Shown here: piece by piece, positions 58,767-64,000 of the stretch
Layout: each line of letters opens with the position of its first letter
Position numbering within the stretch: the stretch's first letter is position 1
Assembly (NCBI RefSeq): GCF_900113415.1
Contig: NZ_FOPH01000008.1
Location: 1 to 64,000 of the forward strand
Reading direction: 5' to 3'
Length of the DNA stretch: 64,000 nt
From: Oribacterium sp. WCC10
GTDB lineage: Bacteria > Bacillota > Clostridia > Lachnospirales > Lachnospiraceae
Program-made: the position numbers and the translations under genes
The notes under the pieces: model-generated
The model's input: only the letters and a program-made list of their open reading frames with translations
Databases searched by the model: none
What the model was told of the DNA's origin: nothing

Positions 58767-60605
58767 TCAGCCATTATTCTTTCTGGCAATTCCTGCTCTT
58801 TTTCTGAGTGTAGGATCAAGAATCTTCTTACGGATACGAAGGTTCTCAGGTGTAACCTCGAGAAGCTCATCAGTATCGATGAAGTCAATACACTGCTCAA
58901 GAGACATGATCTTCTTCGGAGTAAGCTTAAGAGCTTCATCAGATGAAGATGTACGTGTGTTTGTAAGGTGCTTGGTCTTGCAGACATTAAGCTCGATATC
59001 CTCAGACTTAGGTGACTGACCGATAACCATTCCTGAATATACCTTCTCGCCAGGTCCGATGAAAAGAGTTCCTCTTGCCTGAGCCTGGAAAAGACCGTAA
59101 GTTACAGCCTCACCATTCTCAAAAGCGATAAGTGAACCCTGGTGACGATATGAAAGCTCACCTCTGAATTCGCCGTAGCCGTCGAACTCAGTATTAAGAA
59201 TACCGTTACCCTTTGTATCTGTCATGAACTCGCCTCTGTAACCGATTAGACCTCTTGAAGGAATATCGAACTCAAGACGTGTATAACCTGTTGCAAGCGG
59301 GCTCATACCATTGAGAACACCCTTTCTCTGTGTGAGCTTCTGGATGATAGTACCTGTGCACTCATCAGGAACATCTATGTAAGCAATCTCCATAGGCTCC
59401 ATCTTCTTGCCCTGCTCGTTTGTCTTGTAGATAACCTCAGCCTTTGATACAGCAAACTCGAAACCTTCACGACGCATAGTCTCGATAAGAACTGAAAGGT
59501 GAAGCTCTCCACGACCTGAAACTTTAAGTGTATCTGCAGAATCTGTTTCCTCTACACGAAGTGAAACGTCTGTCTGAAGCTCTCTCATGAGACGGTCACG
59601 GATATGTCTTGATGTGACAAACTTACCTTCCTGACCTGCAAGAGGAGAATCATTTACGATGAAATCCATTGAGATAGTAGGCTCAGTGATCTTCTGGAAA
59701 GGAATAGCCTCTGCATCCCCGGTTATTACAGTATCACCAACATGAAGATCCTCAATACCTGAAATAGCAACAATCTCACCACATTTAGCCTCGGTAACAT
59801 CTACTCTTCTGAGACCGTCAAATGTGTAAAGCTTTGTAATTCTTACCTTGCTTCTCTTGCCTGAATCATGGTGGTTAACAACAAATGCCTCCTGATTAAG
59901 CTTAAGAGAACCGTTCTCAATCTTACCGATACCGATACGACCAACAAACTCGTTGTAGTCGATAGTTGAAACAAGCATCTGTGTATCAGCCTCTGCATCA
60001 CCAACAGGTGCAGGGATGTAATCAATGATAGCCTGGAAAAGAGGCTCCATATCCTTCTCTTCGTCGTCAAGCTTTGCCTTTGCAAAACCTTCCTTTGATG
60101 AAGCGTAAAGGAACGGGCAGTCAAGCTGCTCGTCTGAAGCATTGAGATCCATCATAAGTTCAAGAACCTCATCTTCAACCTCTGTAGGACGAGCCTGTGG
60201 CTTGTCGATCTTGTTGATGACAACAAGTACAGGAAGTCTTAAGTCGAGAGCCTTCTGAAGAACGAAACGTGTCTGAGGCATAGGTCCCTCAAATGCATCA
60301 ACAAGTAGGATTGCACCGTCAACCATCTTTAAGATACGCTCAACCTCGCCACCGAAGTCTGCGTGACCCGGAGTATCGATGATATTGATCTTCGTATCCT
60401 TATATGTTACAGCTGTGTTCTTTGAAAGTATGGTGATTCCTCTTTCACGCTCAAGAGGATTGGAATCCATGACACGGATACCGATATCCTGATTGTCACG
60501 GAATACACCGGACTGCTTCAAAAGTTCATCTACCAATGTTGTTTTACCGTGATCGACATGGGCAATGATGGCGACGTTACGAATGTTTTCTCTCTTCTCT
60601 CTCAT
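58767..60605 (-). CDS. typA: Ribosome-associated GTPase TypA/BipA
   Basis: Translational GTPase related to EF-G, involved in ribosome assembly and stress or cold adaptation. The 612 residues contain G1 AHVDHGKTTLVDELL, the switch-2 DTPGHADFGGEVERIL, NKIDKPQAR, and the BipA-specific C-terminal domain with VFNGMSPLATGYTRLEF-like and FNFIPSRGLIGYR-like blocks (here VLNGMSPLATGYTRLEFDIPSRGLIGYRG). Near-standard length. The start has AGAGG upstream, and a fragment of the MITE-like repeat lies about 20 bases before the start. Confidence 0.96.
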   Translation of the reverse strand: MREKRENIRNVAIIAHVDHGKTTLVDELLKQSGVFRDNQDIGIRVMDSNPLERERGITILSKNTAVTYKDTKINIIDTPGHADFGGEVERILKMVDGAILLVDAFEGPMPQTRFVLQKALDLRLPVLVVINKIDKPQARPTEVEDEVLELMMDLNASDEQLDCPFLYASSKEGFAKAKLDDEEKDMEPLFQAIIDYIPAPVGDAEADTQMLVSTIDYNEFVGRIGIGKIENGSLKLNQEAFVVNHHDSGKRSKVRITKLYTFDGLRRVDVTEAKCGEIVAISGIEDLHVGDTVITGDAEAIPFQKITEPTISMDFIVNDSPLAGQEGKFVTSRHIRDRLMRELQTDVSLRVEETDSADTLKVSGRGELHLSVLIETMRREGFEFAVSKAEVIYKTNEQGKKMEPMEIAYIDVPDECTGTIIQKLTQRKGVLNGMSPLATGYTRLEFDIPSRGLIGYRGEFMTDTKGNGILNTEFDGYGEFRGELSYRHQGSLIAFENGEAVTYGLFQAQARGTLFIGPGEKVYSGMVIGQSPKSEDIELNVCKTKHLTNTRTSSSDEALKLTPKKIMSLEQCIDFIDTDELLEVTPENLRIRKKILDPTLRKRAGIARKNNG

Positions 60606-60625
60606 TCTTTTACCTCTATCAAAAT

Positions 60626-60660
60626 AATGTGAGTGTCAAATAATCTGCCACCCACTAACT
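60626..60660 (+). repeat. Fragment of the MITE-like element upstream of typA
   Basis: ATGTGAGTGTCAAATAATCTG, then CCACCCACTAACTGA, matches the left end of the family (TGACGTGAGTGTCAAAAGTATTTG...CCACTCACTGA) with several substitutions. Confidence 0.5.
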
Positions 60661-60725
60661 GACTTTATAATCTATAAGCTATAAAGCTTTATATAACCGT
60701 CAAGGGCAACAACTCAAAAAAAATC

Positions 60726-61340
60726 TTACGCATTATACCACCGGTATTTCTCAATTGCAAGAGTAATGCTTCCGCCGGATAATTCTTGTATTTGATTTTG
60801 AAATGACGAAAGTTTGTCAGATGGAACGTGCCATGTCATATTGACATTGTTTCCGTATTCGGCATTGGCTTCAATGATTCCTTCTGTTTCAGTATAGTAT
60901 TTTATTTTTCCTACTAATGTATATGGTATTTCTGCTGTGGCCTTGTAACCTTCAACTGCAGTAAGAACAGTCGCAGCATCAATGGCGGCCTTAGCAGCAT
61001 TGGTATAACTTCTGACCAGTCCACCGGTACCGAGAAGAGTTCCTCCGAAATACCTGGTAACCACGATAAGGGCATCCCGTATCTCCTGCCCTTTCATAAC
61101 ATTAAGTATTGGCATACCGGCAGTCTGTGAAGGTTCACCATCATCTGACTGCTTGACCATTTCATAATTATCACCCAAAACATAGGCGAAGCAATGGTGA
61201 CGTGCGTCATAATACTTCTTTCTGATGGCTGCAATATGTTCCTGTGCTTCTTCCTCACTTTTAATAGGAAATATTTCACCGATAAAACGAGATTTTTTTT
61301 CTTCGTATTCGCCAGTGGCATAATCTTTGATGTATTTCAT
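60726..61340 (-). CDS. YigZ/IMPACT family protein
   Basis: A 204-residue member of the YigZ/YvyE (IMPACT) family, whose cellular role is undefined; some structures suggest nucleic-acid binding. It reads KKSRFIGEIFPIKSEEEAQEHI near 15, DARHHCFAYVLG near 45, SDDGEPSQTAGMPILNVM near 65 and VTRYFGGTLLGTGGLVRSYTNAAKAAI near 97, all diagnostic. The C-terminal 65 residues form the second ferredoxin-like domain. Confidence 0.92.
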   Translation of the reverse strand: MKYIKDYATGEYEEKKSRFIGEIFPIKSEEEAQEHIAAIRKKYYDARHHCFAYVLGDNYEMVKQSDDGEPSQTAGMPILNVMKGQEIRDALIVVTRYFGGTLLGTGGLVRSYTNAAKAAIDAATVLTAVEGYKATAEIPYTLVGKIKYYTETEGIIEANAEYGNNVNMTWHVPSDKLSSFQNQIQELSGGSITLAIEKYRWYNA

Positions 61341-61399
61341 TGATACCTCTTGGATAATGTGATTTTATAATGCTTTATAGATAATGTAACTTATCATAT

Positions 61400-61434
61400 C
61401 AAATTCCCCATCTCATATAGAGATGGGGAAAATA
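61400..61434 (-). terminator. Terminator of the class A PBP gene
   Basis: Minus strand TTCCCCATCTC / GAGATGGGGAA with a 5-base loop, followed by TTTGAT, about 35 bases past the stop at 61467. Confidence 0.7.
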
Positions 61435-61466
61435 ATAAGTATAAATCACATCGTAAAGATATATTT

Positions 61467-64000
61467 CTATCCTGTTATAACAGCAGGTATTTCAGCTCCG
61501 CCAGTTGGACCTCCGCTTGGACCGAATTCCACTGTTTCAGGCTGCTGTACTTCTGTTGTGGCCTGAGTTTCAGGGAGATTTATAACAGGCGGCAATATAT
61601 TGGTCTCAGCCTGATGATCACTGTAACTATATCCGCCGTCATCTGTTCCGTAGCTTTCATCATCAGGGACTTTTATTCCGCCCCATCTATAGTGATGATC
61701 ACAGGTATCTACAGGAACTGTTCCGGCTGTAAAGTACTCAGTAATGACTGCACTTCCACGATAGTCGCGATAACATCCGCTTGACGGAAGCATTCCGGAC
61801 TTACGGCAGACTTCTGCGGTAACTATTCCTGCAGGTTCTTCGAATCCTATATCAGGAAGTCCTTCATGAACTCGTTCCATGATCTTTCGCCATATATCCT
61901 TGTGGAATCCGGATCCTCCATTATACTCTCCGCTTGCACTGTCTATAAGCGGCTGGTTTTCATCACAACCACCCCATACACCTGCTGTGTAATATGGTGA
62001 AAATCCAACAAACCAGATGTCTACATCCTTCGTTGTTGTACCCGACTTTCCGGCAAGACTCATTCCGTCAAAGTGTGCTCTTGTAGATGTTGAGTTTACA
62101 TTGATGGAACCGGAAAATGCTCTGTTTGGGAGCATAGATTGACTCATAGCATCAGTCAAAAGGAATGCCGTAGTGGGTTTCATAGCCTGCCTTGCTTCAT
62201 CAAGTGTTGTATCGATGATGACATTACCATCCTGATCTACGATTTTAGTAAAGAACTTGGCTTTGTTGAACCGTCCTTCATTTGCGATAGTGGCAAATGC
62301 CTGGGTAAGTTCTAGATTGGTTACACCATTGGTCAGACCACCAAGAGCAAGAGCAGGATTTTCATCATCATCAACTAGGCTTGTGATACCGAGATTCTCT
62401 GCATAGAGTCGACCCTTGTGAGGATCCAGCTGCTCCATCAGACATCTGACTGCTATGATGTTTAGTGAGTAGATGATACCGTCACGTATGGTCTGATATC
62501 CCAGATAACCCTTGCTGTACCAGTTCTTAAATGTTTTCTCACCTATGGTATACGGACCGTCGTAAAAGCTTGTAGCAAGAGTGGCACCGTAAAGATCAAT
62601 TGCAGGTGCAAAACTGGATATAACCTTAAAGGTTGAACCCGGCTGTCTCGGAGTATTGGTAGCACGATTAAGTGACAGTGAGAACAGCTTTTTACCACGT
62701 CCACCACTTATAGCCTTTACCTGTCCGGTATGTTGATCCATAAGCACAAATGAAACCTGAGGTTCAAGTGTGGCATAATACTTTTCACCAAGCTCAACAT
62801 CTGTATCTGTGAGAAGTTCTGACTTATATTCCTCTATATAAGAATGTGCTGTATCCTCTGACTTAAAGAGACCATTGAAAGATACACCTCTTACTTCTTT
62901 TATATAACGGATCAGATCCTTTTCGGAGTAGTTCACCACAGTACCGTCAGCATGACGAACTGTATATCTCCATGTGATGGAATATTTCTCGGTATCATAA
63001 TTTTCAGGATTGTTAACCTCTTCATCAACTATGGTCTGTAATGAAGGATCCTGAGTTGAATAAATGGTCAGACCGCCGGAATAAAGCATGTCAGTAGCTT
63101 CTTCCTTACTGTAGCCCAAACGTTCCTGAAGTTCCTCTACAACCTGTTCCGTAAGTTCATCTACAAAGTATGAGTATGGTTCATCCACTTCCGCTGATTT
63201 CTGAGTGTCTACATCCTTGATTCGTGAATACACATCGTCAGCCTTTGCTGCATCATACTGAGATTTGGTGATGTATCCCTGTTCAAGCATATTTGCAAGA
63301 ACCTGCGCACGTCGTTCTGAATTTCTCTCAGGATGAGTGATCGGGTTCAGTGCAGAAGGATTCTTGGTAATGGCTGCAATAACAGCACACTCGGATAAAG
63401 TCAGTGTATTTACTTCTTTATTAAAGTATCTTCTTGCTGCGACCTTCACTCCGAGAGTATTGGCACCAAGGTTTATAGTGTTCAGGTACTCTGTGATGAT
63501 CTGCTGCTTGAGTTCCTCCTTTGAGATATCTGTCTGACTTTCAAGTTCAAGTGCCAGATATTGTTCCTGGAACTTACGAACGTACTTTTCGAAAGATCCT
63601 TCATTGAGTCCACCGCCGAAAACATTATTCTTGATGAGCTGCTGGGTAATGGTGGAACCACCACCTGCTGAACTGTTATCCGATACGACTCCTCGTACTG
63701 CACGTAGTATTGACTTGATATCGATACCGTTGTGCACCCAAAAACGTTCATCCTCAATAGATACAAATGCATTGATCAGATCCTGAGGCAGCTGATCGTA
63801 AGTAACACGTTCTCTGTTTGAACCTGCCTGTACAAGTTTTGCTGTAACATTGCCCTCAGTGTCAAGTACTGTCGAGGCATATGCTGTCGGTCCAACATGT
63901 ATGGACTTGATGTCAGGAGCAGAGTCAAGTATGCCCATAAACATACCGTAACCCAGAGCGCCGGTCAGTATTCCTCCGAACACTGCACCAATGATAAGTG
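61467..64000 (-). CDS. Class A penicillin-binding protein (bifunctional), N-terminus beyond the window
   Basis: Bifunctional peptidoglycan glycosyltransferase/transpeptidase. The frame stays open to the right edge, where it encodes a transmembrane helix (LIIGAVFGGILTGALGYGMFMGIL), so a short cytoplasmic N-terminus is missing. The GT51 domain has FVSIEDERFWVHNGIDIKSI and GGSTITQQLIKNNVF. The transpeptidase domain has the active-site serine in QPGSTFKVISSF, SLN in IYSLNIIAVR, and KSGTT in LAGKSGTTTKDVDIWF. The C-terminal 60 residues are Pro/Thr/Gln-rich and extracellular. PBP1a or PBP1-like naming cannot be settled from sequence. Confidence 0.93.
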   Translation of the reverse strand, partial: LIIGAVFGGILTGALGYGMFMGILDSAPDIKSIHVGPTAYASTVLDTEGNVTAKLVQAGSNRERVTYDQLPQDLINAFVSIEDERFWVHNGIDIKSILRAVRGVVSDNSSAGGGSTITQQLIKNNVFGGGLNEGSFEKYVRKFQEQYLALELESQTDISKEELKQQIITEYLNTINLGANTLGVKVAARRYFNKEVNTLTLSECAVIAAITKNPSALNPITHPERNSERRAQVLANMLEQGYITKSQYDAAKADDVYSRIKDVDTQKSAEVDEPYSYFVDELTEQVVEELQERLGYSKEEATDMLYSGGLTIYSTQDPSLQTIVDEEVNNPENYDTEKYSITWRYTVRHADGTVVNYSEKDLIRYIKEVRGVSFNGLFKSEDTAHSYIEEYKSELLTDTDVELGEKYYATLEPQVSFVLMDQHTGQVKAISGGRGKKLFSLSLNRATNTPRQPGSTFKVISSFAPAIDLYGATLATSFYDGPYTIGEKTFKNWYSKGYLGYQTIRDGIIYSLNIIAVRCLMEQLDPHKGRLYAENLGITSLVDDDENPALALGGLTNGVTNLELTQAFATIANEGRFNKAKFFTKIVDQDGNVIIDTTLDEARQAMKPTTAFLLTDAMSQSMLPNRAFSGSINVNSTSTRAHFDGMSLAGKSGTTTKDVDIWFVGFSPYYTAGVWGGCDENQPLIDSASGEYNGGSGFHKDIWRKIMERVHEGLPDIGFEEPAGIVTAEVCRKSGMLPSSGCYRDYRGSAVITEYFTAGTVPVDTCDHHYRWGGIKVPDDESYGTDDGGYSYSDHQAETNILPPVINLPETQATTEVQQPETVEFGPSGGPTGGAEIPAVITG

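Overview
The window looks like chromosomal DNA of an AT-rich, low-GC Gram-positive anaerobe of the class Clostridia, most probably family Lachnospiraceae (Butyrivibrio/Roseburia-like). This is inferred from gene content: GerW/YtfI-type sporulation-associated genes, RqcH, YloU/FakA, Rex, a DUF815 ATPase, a zinc-type L28, strong Shine-Dalgarno sequences, and Cna_B-type surface proteins with a sortase signal. Nearly every gene lies on the minus strand. The exceptions are rqcH and a transposase tail at the left edge, so the window probably sits on one replichore arm.

Layout. (1) 1-11 kb is an accessory surface region: a transposase tail, an Asn-rich repeat protein that seems truncated at its C-terminus, RNase P RNA, a candidate structured RNA, and a 2133-residue Cna_B-repeat wall protein. 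(2) 11-18 kb is a replication/RNA-modification cluster (dgt, dnaG, trmK, nif3, nucleoside kinase) with no rpoD behind dnaG, followed by a 113-bp tandem array of hairpins. (3) 18-28 kb is the branched-chain amino acid region: ilvB1-ilvN1-ilvA-ilvB2-ilvN2-ridA, with ilvC in a separate unit. The first operon is preceded by a promoter, a 27-residue Ile/Val/Leu-rich leader peptide, a terminator with a competing antiterminator, and three 87-bp hairpin repeats. (4) 28-38 kb holds an FAD oxidoreductase behind a possible leader attenuator, metY, tRNA-Pro(CGG), coaD-rsmD-recG, fakA-yloU and rpmB. (5) 38-47 kb holds gerW-ytfI, yicC-gmk-rpoZ-rimO-pgsA and rqcH. (6) 47-64 kb holds yebC, nnrD-acpS-rex, purA, purB, a YjeM-like permease, a decayed solute-binding-protein gene, dapA-dapB, typA, yigZ and a class A PBP cut by the right edge.

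Repeats. A MITE-like palindromic element (up to about 270 bp, terminal inverted repeats around TGACGTGAGTGTCAAA) occurs in full, shortened or fragmentary form at seven loci, several directly upstream of housekeeping start codons. A second family of about 120 bp has three clear copies at 25.2-27.1 kb and a degenerate one near dnaG. Two diverged copies of a third, RNA-like element (4.2 kb and 56.6 kb) keep similar stems despite different stem sequences.

The two strongest candidates for undescribed biology are the ribosome-mediated attenuator of the ilv operon, unusual where T-boxes are the norm, and the duplicated structured RNA element. All functional calls come from reading translated sequence and recalling family signatures; no database search was run.
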